Shown piece after piece: positions 17,981 to 26,460 of a stretch of DNA of 47,291 bases. The DNA comes from an uncultured Bacteroidia bacterium (GTDB taxonomy: Bacteria > Bacteroidota > Bacteroidia > Bacteroidales > Prolixibacteraceae), in contig CAIXZH010000117.1 of the NCBI GenBank assembly GCA_903923905.1, positions 1 through 47,291 of the forward strand, in the 5' to 3' direction. Made by a program: the position numbers and the translations under genes. The notes under the pieces were generated by a model that saw nothing but the letters and a program-made list of their open reading frames with translations, had not been told where the DNA came from and did not search any database. Positions within the stretch are counted from its first letter, which is position 1. Each line of letters begins with the position of its first letter.

Positions 17981-18022
17981 ATTATTCTGTTATTTAGACA
18001 TAAACTAAATTCTATTCTTCCC

Positions 18023-18049
18023 TTGCACATCCAATGGAATGGTTATAAT
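18023..18049 (+). promoter_or_regulatory. Possible promoter ahead of propeller array
   Basis: A ttgcac box (18023-18028) and tataat (18044-18049) stand 15 bases apart, 30 bases before the first propeller gene. The spacing is short and the -7 is not a clean TAnnTTTG, so this is tentative. The 98-base gap makes this the natural place for a promoter. Confidence 0.25.
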
Positions 18050-18078
18050 TTTAGCCAATAGTTTATACTCAAACAGAT

Positions 18079-19293
18079 ATGAACAAAGGCGTTTTTACTT
18101 TGATGATTGCTGGACTTTTAACCCTTGTCACAGCTAAAGCACAAGAACCAACAACCTGGCGTGGCCCGGGATCGAGTGGTAATTATTCCGAATCTGGTTT
18201 GCTAAAATCCTGGCCTGCAACAGGTCCTGAAATCGTCTGGCATTACGATGACCTTGGTGACGGATTTTCATCTCCGGTTTTTGCGAATGGGAAAATATAT
18301 GTATCGGCAGCGGTAAACAATGTAGGTTACATCTATGCATTGAGTTTGGATGGAAAACTGATATGGAAAGCGACTTATGGTGAGGAGTGGGTTGAAAATT
18401 ATCCGGGTGCCAGGGCAACGCCTTCAGTTGTCGGAGATATGCTATATATATATTCCGGGAATGGGGTGCTTACCTGCATGAATGCCAATAATGGCAATAT
18501 GTTCTGGAAAAAAGAGGTATTGAAGGATTTAAATGGAGAGAATATTACCTGGGGTGTAACCGAAACCTTAGTTATTGATGGTGATAAAATATTTGTAACT
18601 ACGGGTGGTCCTGTAAATAACGTTGTGGCACTTAACCGATTAAACGGACAGTTGATCTGGAGTAGTAAAGGTGTTGGTGAAAAATCGGCTTATTGTACCC
18701 CTTTGCTGGTAAAACTGCCATCGCGCAAATTGCTTGTTACCCATACCGAAAAGCATATCATCGGATTGGATGCAGAAACCGGAGTAATGCTCTGGTCTTA
18801 TGAACATACCAATCAGTGGGCGGTCCATGCCAATACTCCGATATTCTATCAAAACAGCCTCTTTTGCTTCAGCGGATATGGTCAGGGTGGAGTTAAACTT
18901 GATCTGAATGCTGATGGGAGTCAGGTTACAAAAGCATGGTTCAGCAAAAAGGTCGATTGCCGTATCGGCGGGGCAGTAGTTGTGGATGGATATATTTATG
19001 GATGTGGCGATAATACCAGAGATTGGCAATGTACCGACTGGAAAACAGGGGATCAGAAATATGCCTCTCAGGCAATTGCAAAAGGAAATGTCATTTCGGC
19101 TGATGGTATGTTGTTCTGTTATAGTGAAAAGGGTGAACTCGCGCTTGTTCCGGCAACACCTCAGGGATTTAACATCGCAGGTAAGGGGAAGGTTGAATTG
19201 GGAAGCGGACAACATTGGGCGCATCTTGTTATTAATAATAGCCAGCTTTTTGTCAGACACGGTAAATCATTAATTGCTTATAAGATAAAGTAA
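18079..19293 (+). CDS. Exported PQQ-like beta-propeller protein, tandem paralogue 1 (404 aa)
   Basis: The Sec signal peptide MNKGVFTLMIAGLLTLVTAKAQ is followed by the WRGPGSSGNYSESGLLKSWP opening typical of PQQ-like propeller proteins. Blade motifs of the form AxxLDGKLIWK, MNANNGNMFWK, LNRLNGQLIWS and LDAETGVMLWS recur about every 45-50 residues, consistent with a 7- or 8-bladed propeller. No heme c or vicinal-disulfide (CC) signature of PQQ alcohol dehydrogenases is visible, so it is probably a binding or scaffold protein and not a quinoprotein enzyme. It is the first of three consecutive paralogues. The databases' label polyvinylalcohol dehydrogenase for this type would be unsafe. Confidence 0.85.
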   Translation: MNKGVFTLMIAGLLTLVTAKAQEPTTWRGPGSSGNYSESGLLKSWPATGPEIVWHYDDLGDGFSSPVFANGKIYVSAAVNNVGYIYALSLDGKLIWKATYGEEWVENYPGARATPSVVGDMLYIYSGNGVLTCMNANNGNMFWKKEVLKDLNGENITWGVTETLVIDGDKIFVTTGGPVNNVVALNRLNGQLIWSSKGVGEKSAYCTPLLVKLPSRKLLVTHTEKHIIGLDAETGVMLWSYEHTNQWAVHANTPIFYQNSLFCFSGYGQGGVKLDLNADGSQVTKAWFSKKVDCRIGGAVVVDGYIYGCGDNTRDWQCTDWKTGDQKYASQAIAKGNVISADGMLFCYSEKGELALVPATPQGFNIAGKGKVELGSGQHWAHLVINNSQLFVRHGKSLIAYKIK

Positions 19294-19325
19294 TAGACTT
19301 TAAATATGTCAGTTCTTAGAATAAG

Positions 19326-19371
19326 TTCAAAACGGGAGAAATTGGAATAAAGACAATTCTCCCGTTTTGAA
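19326..19371 (+). terminator. Perfect 15-bp hairpin between propeller paralogues 1 and 2
   Basis: ttcaaaacgggagaa at 19326-19340 pairs perfectly with ttctcccgttttgaa at 19357-19371 around a 16-base loop whose edges (attg and caat) may extend the stem. No T-tract follows on the plus strand, so it may be a weak terminator, an attenuator or an mRNA-stabilising 3' structure setting differential expression within the array. Confidence 0.5.
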
Positions 19372-19391
19372 TTCTCAATAGTTAATAAAAA

Positions 19392-20633
19392 ATGAAGAAA
19401 TTATTTGTATTGTCCTTGATTTTGGGTTTTGCTTATTCCTCATTCAGCCAGGTCGTTCAGTGGAGAGGACCTAAGCGTGACGGTTATTTTAATGAATCCG
19501 GGTTACTGAAATCCTGGCCTGCCGAAGGGCCACAAATGATTCTGAAGGTCGAAAAGCTGGGTAAAGGCTATTCTTCACCGGTGGTCGCTAATCAAACGAT
19601 ATACATTACGGGAATGATCGATACCCTTGATTATCTGACAGCTGTGGATCTTCCGGGAAAGATCAAATGGCAGGTTCCGTATGGCAGATCCTGGTTAAAG
19701 TCATTCCCGGACACCCGTTCAACACCTACTGTCGAGGGTGATCGGATTTATGTGATAAGTGGATTGGGCAGACTAGTATGTATTGATACGGCCAGTGGAA
19801 AAGAGAACTGGGCTGTTGATGTGGATAAGGATTTTAAGGCAGAGTGGCATAACTGGGGTGTTTCCGAATCCCCTCTGATCGTTGATGATAAAGTGATCTG
19901 CACCCCCGGTGGCAATGAGACTACGGTGGTTGCATTCAATAAAATGACAGGAAAGCTGGTCTGGAAAAGCAAATCTGTTGGGGGTCCGAGGTCGTACGCT
20001 TCACCTACCATATACGAATATAAAAATTTCAGGTTTATCCTGGCTCTTACAGGCACTCACTTGGTGGCTCTCAATCCGGGGGATGGTTCAACGGCCTGGA
20101 GCTACAAGTATTTTAAACAAGAATTAATTGAGGATGATGATAAAGCACTGATCCTGACCAATACACCTGTTTTTAAAAAAGATGAGATTTTCCTCTCCAT
20201 GGGCTACGACTATCCTGCAATAATGTTGAAAATGGATTCTACTGGGACCTCGGTTAAGGAAAAATGGATAGACCATACCCTTGATAATCATCATCATGGT
20301 ATCATGGTTTCCGGTGATTATATGTATGGTTCAAACTGGATCAGTAATGGAAAAGGGAAATGGGTATGCATGAAATGGGATACCGGTGAAGTAAAATATG
20401 TTACTGACTGGATCAATAAAGGTTCGATTATCGGAGCCGACGATCTCTTTTATGTGTATGAAGAGAAGACGGGAACAGTCGGTTTAATTAAACCGAATCC
20501 CGAAAAATGGGAAGTGATCAGCTCATTTAAGGTGACAAACGGAGCAGGTCCTAACTGGGCTCACCCATTTATCAGTGATGGCAAACTCTACCTGAGACAT
20601 GGGGATGTTTTAATGGTTTATAATATTAAATAG
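19392..20633 (+). CDS. Exported PQQ-like beta-propeller protein, tandem paralogue 2 (413 aa)
   Basis: The signal peptide MKKLFVLSLILGFAYSSFSQ leads into WRGPKRDGYFNESGLLKSWP. Blades carry DLPGKIKWQ, IDTASGKENWA, FNKMTGKLVWKS and LNPGDGSTAWS motifs, and the closing stretch GPNWAHPFISDGKLYLRHGD is shared with paralogue 3 almost word for word. It is closer to paralogue 3 than to paralogue 1. It is predicted to be periplasmic or surface exposed, with no membrane helix beyond the signal and no heme motif. Substrate or partner is unknown; its position suggests a role with the exported Fe-S proteins encoded downstream. Confidence 0.85.
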   Translation: MKKLFVLSLILGFAYSSFSQVVQWRGPKRDGYFNESGLLKSWPAEGPQMILKVEKLGKGYSSPVVANQTIYITGMIDTLDYLTAVDLPGKIKWQVPYGRSWLKSFPDTRSTPTVEGDRIYVISGLGRLVCIDTASGKENWAVDVDKDFKAEWHNWGVSESPLIVDDKVICTPGGNETTVVAFNKMTGKLVWKSKSVGGPRSYASPTIYEYKNFRFILALTGTHLVALNPGDGSTAWSYKYFKQELIEDDDKALILTNTPVFKKDEIFLSMGYDYPAIMLKMDSTGTSVKEKWIDHTLDNHHHGIMVSGDYMYGSNWISNGKGKWVCMKWDTGEVKYVTDWINKGSIIGADDLFYVYEEKTGTVGLIKPNPEKWEVISSFKVTNGAGPNWAHPFISDGKLYLRHGDVLMVYNIK

Positions 20634-20679
20634 GCTGTTAGGCTGTAGGCGATTAGGCTGTAGGCTGTTAGGCGGTTAG
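20631..20679. repeat. Short degenerate tandem repeat (taggctgt units)
   Basis: Between paralogues 2 and 3 the unit taggctgt/taggctgtag recurs five to six times with slips, overlapping the TAG stop at 20631-20633. It is the kind of slippage-prone microsatellite found in Bacteroidota intergenic DNA. No function is evident. Confidence 0.6.
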
Positions 20680-20738
20680 TGGAACCGTTATCCCTGAGCT
20701 AAAAAGCATTTAAATTAAAGACATTTAAAAAATTAGTA

Positions 20739-21983
20739 ATGAAATTATTACTGAGTTGCATGCTGATGTTATTGGTTACAGCAGCCGTTGGGCAGGAGAT
20801 TGTTCAGTGGCGTGGACCTTCACGTGATGGGATCTACCCTGATAAAAACCTGTTAAAGAAATGGCCGGAGGCGGGACCCGCTACTGATTTGGAAATTTCA
20901 GGATTTGGAAAAGGATATTCGCAACCAGTTGTTTGTAAGGATATTATTTATATTACAGGCATAAAGAAAGATTCAATGGATGTTATTTCGGCTTACGATT
21001 TATCAGGCAAAAGGCTATGGGATCAAGCCTATGGTCGTGCCTGGGTAAATTCATATCCCGATACCAGATGCACCCCTACCATCCAGGATGACAAGGTATA
21101 TCTCATTAGCGGAATGGGGGAAGTGTACTGTCTGAATGCCAAAAACGGGGAAAAATTATGGACCCAGGATGCTCAGACCCAGTTTAAGGGAGAGTATGGT
21201 CGCTGGGGAATTTCAGAATCTGTACTCCTCACTGACCAGGCAGCGCTTTATGTAACAGGGGGAAAAGAGACCACCGTTGTCGCTTTCGACAAGATTACCG
21301 GGAAGTTGCTTTGGAAAACCAGGAGTGTCGGAGGCGAAAGAGCATACGTTTCATCGCTGCTTATCGAACGAAATGGATTGAAAATCGTCCTCGCTGAAAC
21401 TGCCAATAACCTGATCGGGATAAATTCTGTTGATGGTGAAATCCTGTGGAATTTTGATCTCCAGCCTTTTGAACCAGGGAATATGGGGAAGGGAATTAAT
21501 CCGAACACCCCAATTTATCACGATGGGGATATTTTTGTTACAAGCGGGTATGATCATATTGCCGTGATGGTTTCACTTTCGGAGGATGGGAAATCGGTTA
21601 CTTTGAAATGGAAAAACGAGATTATGGATACCCAGATTGGCGGGGATGTACTCGTAGATGGTAATATTTTCGGTACCAACTGGGTCAGCAACAACAAAGG
21701 ACAGTGGGTCTCGGTGAACTGGGCAACTGGTAAAACGAATTGGGTAAAAGATTGGAATACAAAGGGTTCAATTATAGCTGCCGATGGTCTGCTCTATTGT
21801 TATGAAGAAAAAGGGGGAACTATTGCCCTTGTTCAGCCAGATTCGTCTGATTTTAAAATTATCAGTACCTTTAAATTTGAAGGTGGGGAAGGTCCATACT
21901 GGGCACATCCTGCTATTTATGATGGCAAATTGTATCTCAGACATGGAAATATCCTGCGCCGATATAATATAAAAGGAGCTTAG
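20739..21983 (+). CDS. Exported PQQ-like beta-propeller protein, tandem paralogue 3 (414 aa)
   Basis: The signal peptide MKLLLSCMLMLLVTAAVGQ precedes WRGPSRDGIYPDKNLLKKWP. Blade motifs DLSGKRLWDQ, LNAKNGEKLWT, FDKITGKLLWKT, INSVDGEILWN and NWATGKTNWVK are regularly spaced. It ends GPYWAHPAIYDGKLYLRHGN, as in paralogue 2. No heme or metal motif is seen. From here to 33596 the genes are packed with gaps of about 35 bp or less or with overlaps (except for the RAYT remnant), so this may be the first gene of the main operon. Likely role: periplasmic binding or scaffold propeller; enzymatic activity is unproven. Confidence 0.85.
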   Translation: MKLLLSCMLMLLVTAAVGQEIVQWRGPSRDGIYPDKNLLKKWPEAGPATDLEISGFGKGYSQPVVCKDIIYITGIKKDSMDVISAYDLSGKRLWDQAYGRAWVNSYPDTRCTPTIQDDKVYLISGMGEVYCLNAKNGEKLWTQDAQTQFKGEYGRWGISESVLLTDQAALYVTGGKETTVVAFDKITGKLLWKTRSVGGERAYVSSLLIERNGLKIVLAETANNLIGINSVDGEILWNFDLQPFEPGNMGKGINPNTPIYHDGDIFVTSGYDHIAVMVSLSEDGKSVTLKWKNEIMDTQIGGDVLVDGNIFGTNWVSNNKGQWVSVNWATGKTNWVKDWNTKGSIIAADGLLYCYEEKGGTIALVQPDSSDFKIISTFKFEGGEGPYWAHPAIYDGKLYLRHGNILRRYNIKGA

Positions 21984-22003
21984 TTTATTAATCAAGACAA
22001 GAA

Positions 22004-23434
22004 ATGTTTCAACACAGGATTCTGAATATTGCTTTTTATTCCATCTCTTTGGTCGCGATAGTGGCTCTTCTATGGTGGCTGATGAGGGATCCTACGTCAA
22101 AATTCACCGAAAGTTTACCCGGTCTCGATAAAAGGGGAGTGGCCGATACTGTATCTGAAAATGTGGATATTGGAAAGATATTTGAAACCAATAACCTGAT
22201 ATATAAGGAGATGACGGAATCCTGGAGTCGTTTTCGCGGAAATGATTATGATAATATCTCAAAATCTCAGGTCAAATTAAAGGAAAAATTTGGTCCGAAA
22301 GGTCCTGATATCCGGTGGTCAATTCCTCTGGGTGAGGGACACTCGGGAGCCGCCATATACAAAGGTTTGGTTTATGTCCTTGATTACAATGAGAAGGAGA
22401 AGGCAGATCTCCTGCGCTGTATATCACTTTCAGATGGCAAGGAGTTATGGAAGAGGGGGTATCATGTTACGATTAAACGGAATCATGGTATGTCAAGGAC
22501 CATTCCGGTTATTACTGAAAAATATATCGTGACTATGGGACCACGCTGTCACGTCATGTGTCTCGACCGGCTTACCGGAAATTTCCGGTGGGGACTTGAT
22601 GTTGCACGGGAGTATTCCTCGGAAATCCCATTTTGGTATACAGGCCAATGCCCCTTAATTGACAATGATGTGGCAGTCATAGCAACCGGGGGAAAAAAGG
22701 CATTGATTATCGGTATCAGTTGTGAAACAGGTAAGAAATTATGGGAAACACCCAATCCTGAAGGTTGGAAGATGTCACATTCTTCCATTATGCCATTCAA
22801 TTTTGGGAGTCGGAAAATGTATGTATACAGTGCAATTGGCGGTTTGGCTGGTATTGCAGCCGATGGTCCGGATGTCGGAAAGGTACTCTGGAAAACCGCT
22901 GCATGGAACCATTCGGTGGTAGCACCTTCACCAGTGTGTATGCCTGACGGAAAAATTTTCATAACTGCCGGTTATGGAGCCGGTGCCATGTTGCTACAAC
23001 TTAAAGGAAATGGCAGTAACTTTACCATTAATGTTTTGCAACAGTATCTTCCGCGTTTCGGACTGGCCTGTGAACAACAAACACCTGTTTATTGGGAAGG
23101 ACATCTATTCGCAATACTTCCTAAGGATGCCGGATCACTGCGTAATCAATTTGTCTGCGTCGATCCATCCGATTGTAAGAAAATAGTTTGGTCGAGTGGT
23201 CAGTCTACCCGTTTCGGACTAGGTCCTTACTTTATTGCGGATAATAAATTTTTTATTCTCGACGATGAAGGAACCCTTACAATCGCAAAACCGAGCGTTG
23301 CCAAGTACATCCAGCTTGATCGGGTAAAAGTGATCAAGGATGGCGCGGATGCCTGGGCACCAATGGCAATTGCCAATGGATATTTAGTGTTAAGAGATTC
23401 AAAAACAATGATTTGTATCAATATGAACATTTAA
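22004..23434 (+). CDS. Membrane-anchored PQQ-like beta-propeller protein (476 aa)
   Basis: Residues 9-27 (IAFYSISLVAIVALLWWLM) form an uncleaved anchor, followed by a linker of about 45 residues and then a WSRFRGNDYDNIS opening equivalent to the WRGP motif. Propeller blades include SLSDGKELWKR, LDRLTGNFRWG, SCETGKKLWET and GKVLWKTAAW. It is more diverged than the three upstream paralogues and carries extra Cys (GPRCHVMCLD, GQCPLI). The topology places the propeller in the periplasm, tethered to the inner membrane where the NapH-like protein would sit. Starts 20 bp after paralogue 3. Confidence 0.82.
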   Translation: MFQHRILNIAFYSISLVAIVALLWWLMRDPTSKFTESLPGLDKRGVADTVSENVDIGKIFETNNLIYKEMTESWSRFRGNDYDNISKSQVKLKEKFGPKGPDIRWSIPLGEGHSGAAIYKGLVYVLDYNEKEKADLLRCISLSDGKELWKRGYHVTIKRNHGMSRTIPVITEKYIVTMGPRCHVMCLDRLTGNFRWGLDVAREYSSEIPFWYTGQCPLIDNDVAVIATGGKKALIIGISCETGKKLWETPNPEGWKMSHSSIMPFNFGSRKMYVYSAIGGLAGIAADGPDVGKVLWKTAAWNHSVVAPSPVCMPDGKIFITAGYGAGAMLLQLKGNGSNFTINVLQQYLPRFGLACEQQTPVYWEGHLFAILPKDAGSLRNQFVCVDPSDCKKIVWSSGQSTRFGLGPYFIADNKFFILDDEGTLTIAKPSVAKYIQLDRVKVIKDGADAWAPMAIANGYLVLRDSKTMICINMNI

Positions 23435-23443
23435 ATCATTAAT

Positions 23444-24412
23444 ATGAAGAACAAAGGTATCGTCATCTTTCTGATCTCATTGGCAATAGTTATAATTGTG
23501 GTTGTTACCATCGATTATATCTCTTCTAAACCCGGTGAGCTTCCCGCGAATCCTTATGCCCTTGGTATGGATCTATTCTCTCGGACTGACACGGCGTTGA
23601 TTATGTTCAATGAAAAGCGGAACCTGACCATTAACTTCTCCGAACCAACAGGATTATGCATTAGCAATGGAAAAATCTTCGTTGTTGGCGATCAGAAGCT
23701 GCAAATCATCGAACCAAACGGGAACTTATTGAAAGAAATCAATTTCGAGCTGAAACCAACGTGTGTTTTTGCATCACCAGATAACATTTATATTGGATTT
23801 CGTAAATCGTTAACAATACTGAATCGTGAAGGATTGAAAATTGCCAATTGTAATTCTTTTTCAGACAGCACGGTAATCACCTCGATTACTGAAAGATCGG
23901 GAATTATTTTTGTTGCAGATGCCGGAAAGCGAATTGTGCGTAAATTCGACCAAACCGGCAAACCGGTGGGAGAAATTGAAGGTAAATCGGGGAATGACCA
24001 GATTCACGGATTTATCATTCCAAGTCCCTATTTTGATCTGGCTTTTAATTCGGACGGTGATTTATGGATTGTTAATCCTGGCAAACATTCTTTGGAAAAT
24101 TATACCCCTGATGGGAAACTTCGGACATGGTGGAAGGCAACCTCTGTAAGAATTGAAGGATTTAGCGGATGTTGTAATCCGGCACATTTTGCATTTTTAC
24201 CCGATGGCAGTTTTGTGACAAGTGAAAAAGGGATGATACGGATAAAGGTCTATAAGCCTTCAGGTGAATTTCTTGACGTTGTGGCCGATCCTTCAAAATT
24301 TAAAGACAATGTTCATGCGCCTGATGTTGCGGTAGACGGTCTAGGAAATATTTATGCACTGGATATTGATCGGAAAATGATAAGACTATTTGTAAAAAAA
24401 GAGAACCGATGA
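23444..24412 (+). CDS. Membrane-anchored NHL-type six-bladed propeller protein (322 aa)
   Basis: An N-terminal hydrophobic anchor (residues 5-24, IVIFLISLAIVIIVVVTIDY) is followed by NHL/SMP-30-like repeats: EPTGLCISNGKIFVVG, NREGLKIANCNSFSD, FDQTGKPVGEIEG, YFDLAFNSDGDLWIVNPG, AHFAFLPDGSFVTSEKG and APDVAVDGLGNIYALD. Six blades fit the length. A GCCNPAHF segment with vicinal Cys lies in blade five and recalls similar CC motifs in other redox-cluster propellers; whether it is functional is unknown. The stop overlaps the next start (ATGA), implying coupled translation with the small RR/Cys4 protein. Confidence 0.82.
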   Translation: MKNKGIVIFLISLAIVIIVVVTIDYISSKPGELPANPYALGMDLFSRTDTALIMFNEKRNLTINFSEPTGLCISNGKIFVVGDQKLQIIEPNGNLLKEINFELKPTCVFASPDNIYIGFRKSLTILNREGLKIANCNSFSDSTVITSITERSGIIFVADAGKRIVRKFDQTGKPVGEIEGKSGNDQIHGFIIPSPYFDLAFNSDGDLWIVNPGKHSLENYTPDGKLRTWWKATSVRIEGFSGCCNPAHFAFLPDGSFVTSEKGMIRIKVYKPSGEFLDVVADPSKFKDNVHAPDVAVDGLGNIYALDIDRKMIRLFVKKENR

Positions 24413-24609
24413 ACAGAAGAGATGTTATCCGGCAAACCGGGCGTGTAGTGATATTATCGGGAATCGGATTGCTTAGCATATTTCTTGCCACAAACCAGAA
24501 AGTGGTGACTCCCGAAAATTGTTCGGTTTCACCATTATGCAGAAATTGTGGCAAATTCAGGAAATGTGAATTACCACAGGCAAATAAGGAGAGGAGCCAT
24601 GGAAAATAA
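24409..24609 (+). CDS. Small RR-signal protein with four-Cys C-terminus (66 aa)
   Basis: MNRRDVIRQTGRVVILSGIG gives a twin-arginine N-terminus (R3, R4) with a hydrophobic segment at about 13-28, resembling a Tat signal anchor. The remaining 38 residues hold C38, C44, C47 and C53, spaced Cx5Cx2Cx5C, suitable for one [4Fe-4S] cluster or a metal site. It overlaps the upstream gene by four bases and the downstream ferredoxin by 11, so it is real despite its size. A minimal periplasmic electron-transfer or assembly subunit is the most economical idea; the family is otherwise unknown to me. Confidence 0.75.
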   Translation: MNRRDVIRQTGRVVILSGIGLLSIFLATNQKVVTPENCSVSPLCRNCGKFRKCELPQANKERSHGK

Positions 24610-25174
24610 TCCTAAAAACAGCAGACGGGAATTTATCAGGAAGGGATCACGCATATCCTTACTGCTCACTCTTGGAGCGGTTGGAGGATTTTCAGCAAGG
24701 AATATTACTCATGAAAAATATGTCTGGCAAATCGATCCATTCAAATGCACCCAATGTGGACGGTGTGCAACTTCATGCGTGATGACCCCTTCGGCGGTGA
24801 AGTGTCTGCATGCCTATGACCTGTGCGGTTATTGTGACTTGTGCGGCGGATATCTCAAACCGGACCCGAATAAACTTTCAACTGCTGCTGAAAATCAGCT
24901 CTGTCCAACTTCAGCAATCCAGCGAAAATATATTGAAGAACCTTATTTTGAATATGTTATCAATGAAGATCTCTGCATTGGCTGTGCGAAATGCGTGAAG
25001 GGATGTACTTCTTTTGGAAACGGTTCTCTTCATTTGCAGATTATTCACCGGATATGTTTGAATTGCAACGAGTGTTCCATCGCGAGGCTTTGTCCATCAG
25101 ATGCCATATCCCGGGTTAGGGCGAGCAAGCCATATCTGGTTAAAGGAAGTTTCACCAACGATGCAAAGGGCTGA
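24599..25174 (+). CDS. Tat-exported polyferredoxin (191 aa)
   Basis: Start 24599 is chosen over the in-frame 24548 because it is preceded by a strong aaggagagg site and begins a clean Tat signal, MENNPKNSRREFIRKGSR, with the hydrophobic core LLLTLGAVGGF. The mature part has CTQCGRCATSC, CGYCDLCGG, CIGCAKCVKGC and CLNCNECSIARLCP motifs plus extra CP, enough for three or four [4Fe-4S] clusters, as in periplasmic electron-shuttle subunits (PsrB/NrfC type). It probably passes electrons between the NapH-like membrane protein encoded next and a periplasmic partner. The stop is one base before the next ATG. Confidence 0.85.
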   Translation: MENNPKNSRREFIRKGSRISLLLTLGAVGGFSARNITHEKYVWQIDPFKCTQCGRCATSCVMTPSAVKCLHAYDLCGYCDLCGGYLKPDPNKLSTAAENQLCPTSAIQRKYIEEPYFEYVINEDLCIGCAKCVKGCTSFGNGSLHLQIIHRICLNCNECSIARLCPSDAISRVRASKPYLVKGSFTNDAKG

Positions 25175-25175
25175 T

Positions 25176-26438
25176 ATGAAAAATTGGATTAAATTAACGC
25201 TGATATTCACTTTGCTATTCTACAGTCTGGCAGGTGTTGCTCAGCAGCAACGATTTCCCAAACCTGAATTTGGTACCGGGTATCATCAGCCAACTCCGGT
25301 AACTCCTGAGCCGCGTGCTTTGGTCCTCGAATATTCCGATGTTGTCATTTTGCTGATTGTCCTTTCGCTGGCCAGTTGGTTGGCTTTGAGAAAACGGTCA
25401 CGGAAGGGGATGCTTTGGTTATCTGTATTCACCCTGCTCTATTTTGGGTTCTACCGGAACGGATGTATTTGTGCGATTGGTTCAGTTCAGAATGTGGCAC
25501 TTACCATTTTTGATCCGGGTTATGCAATTTCCATTACCACTTTGCTCTTTTTTCTCCTGCCATTGGTTTTTACCCTGTATTTCGGGAGAACCTTTTGTGC
25601 GGGTGCCTGTCCGTTGGGAGCGATTCAGGATTTATTGATAATTAAACCTTTATCTTTCCCTGATTGGCTTCGCAAAACTTTAGGTCTCCTTCCATATCTG
25701 TATCTGTCGCTGGCAGTTTTGTTCGCTGCCACCGGCACTGATTTTATTATTTGCCGCTATGATCCGTTTGTCGGAATATTCAGGATGGATGCTCCTTTTC
25801 ATATGGTCATCCTCGGAATTGCATTTTTATTGATGGGGATGTTTGTGGCCCGTCCTTATTGCCGGTTTTTATGTCCCTATGGTGTCCTGCTAAACTGGAT
25901 GTCCAGGTTTTCCAAATGGCATCTGGCAATCACGCCGGCTGCATGCATTCAATGTAAACTGTGTTCCGATTCCTGTCCGTTTGATGCAATCGATTATCCG
26001 ACAGACGAGAAACAAATAAAAAACAGAATCTGGGGAGTGAATCGCTTTTTGTTTTATGCCCTGCTGATCCCGATCTGGATCCTGGTTGGCGGATATACAG
26101 GATCAAAAGCACATACCTGGATCTCAAAAGCGAATTCCAAAGTTTATCTGGCTGAACTTCTGATTACTAAACCTGAAGTTCGGAATGATGATAAAAATCT
26201 TGACGTTCAGGCCTTCCTAAGTTCAGGAAAATCGATGGAAACTCTTGTGAATGAGGCATCAGTAATCCGTCACAAATTTTATATCGGGTGCTGGATAGCA
26301 GGTGGGTTTATGGGACTGGTCATCGGAATGACGTTGCTAAGCCAGGTGATTTATCGAAGAAAAGAAGACTATCAACCGGATAAAGGAAACTGTTACAGCT
26401 GTGTAAGATGCATCAGTTATTGTCCGGTAAAAAAATAA
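25176..26438 (+). CDS. NapH-like membrane [4Fe-4S] electron-transfer protein (420 aa)
   Basis: ATG 25176 (MKNWIKLTLIFTLLFYSLAG) gives a signal-like N-terminus; 25161 is also possible. Several membrane helices follow, with the two CxxxCP motifs of the NapH/NosR/CcoG family: C141AGAC145P and C229RFLC233P. A ferredoxin motif at C257, C260, C263, C267 and a second, incomplete-looking CYSCVRCISYCP at the very C-terminus complete it. An extra YRNGCICAIGSVQN loop precedes the first CxxxCP. Family members move electrons from quinol across the inner membrane to periplasmic Fe-S proteins. Here the partner is probably the Tat polyferredoxin encoded immediately upstream. Confidence 0.85.
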   Translation: MKNWIKLTLIFTLLFYSLAGVAQQQRFPKPEFGTGYHQPTPVTPEPRALVLEYSDVVILLIVLSLASWLALRKRSRKGMLWLSVFTLLYFGFYRNGCICAIGSVQNVALTIFDPGYAISITTLLFFLLPLVFTLYFGRTFCAGACPLGAIQDLLIIKPLSFPDWLRKTLGLLPYLYLSLAVLFAATGTDFIICRYDPFVGIFRMDAPFHMVILGIAFLLMGMFVARPYCRFLCPYGVLLNWMSRFSKWHLAITPAACIQCKLCSDSCPFDAIDYPTDEKQIKNRIWGVNRFLFYALLIPIWILVGGYTGSKAHTWISKANSKVYLAELLITKPEVRNDDKNLDVQAFLSSGKSMETLVNEASVIRHKFYIGCWIAGGFMGLVIGMTLLSQVIYRRKEDYQPDKGNCYSCVRCISYCPVKK

Positions 26439-26460
26439 AATTTTTAATTTCTGTGGTTTA

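Noticed and set aside
18640-19260. 206-aa minus-strand open frame inside the first propeller gene
   Set aside because: It runs antisense through a clear propeller coding sequence with signal peptide and blade motifs, so it is a shadow.
20631-20679. Possible riboswitch or CRISPR leader
   Set aside because: It is a slippage-type tandem of taggctgt with no conserved fold.
22549-22962. 137-aa minus-strand open frame
   Set aside because: Antisense to the anchored propeller gene; no independent coding evidence.
24548-24598. Earlier in-frame start for the Tat polyferredoxin
   Set aside because: The added residues overlap the Cys4 protein and spoil the Tat N-terminus; a strong aaggagagg site precedes 24599.
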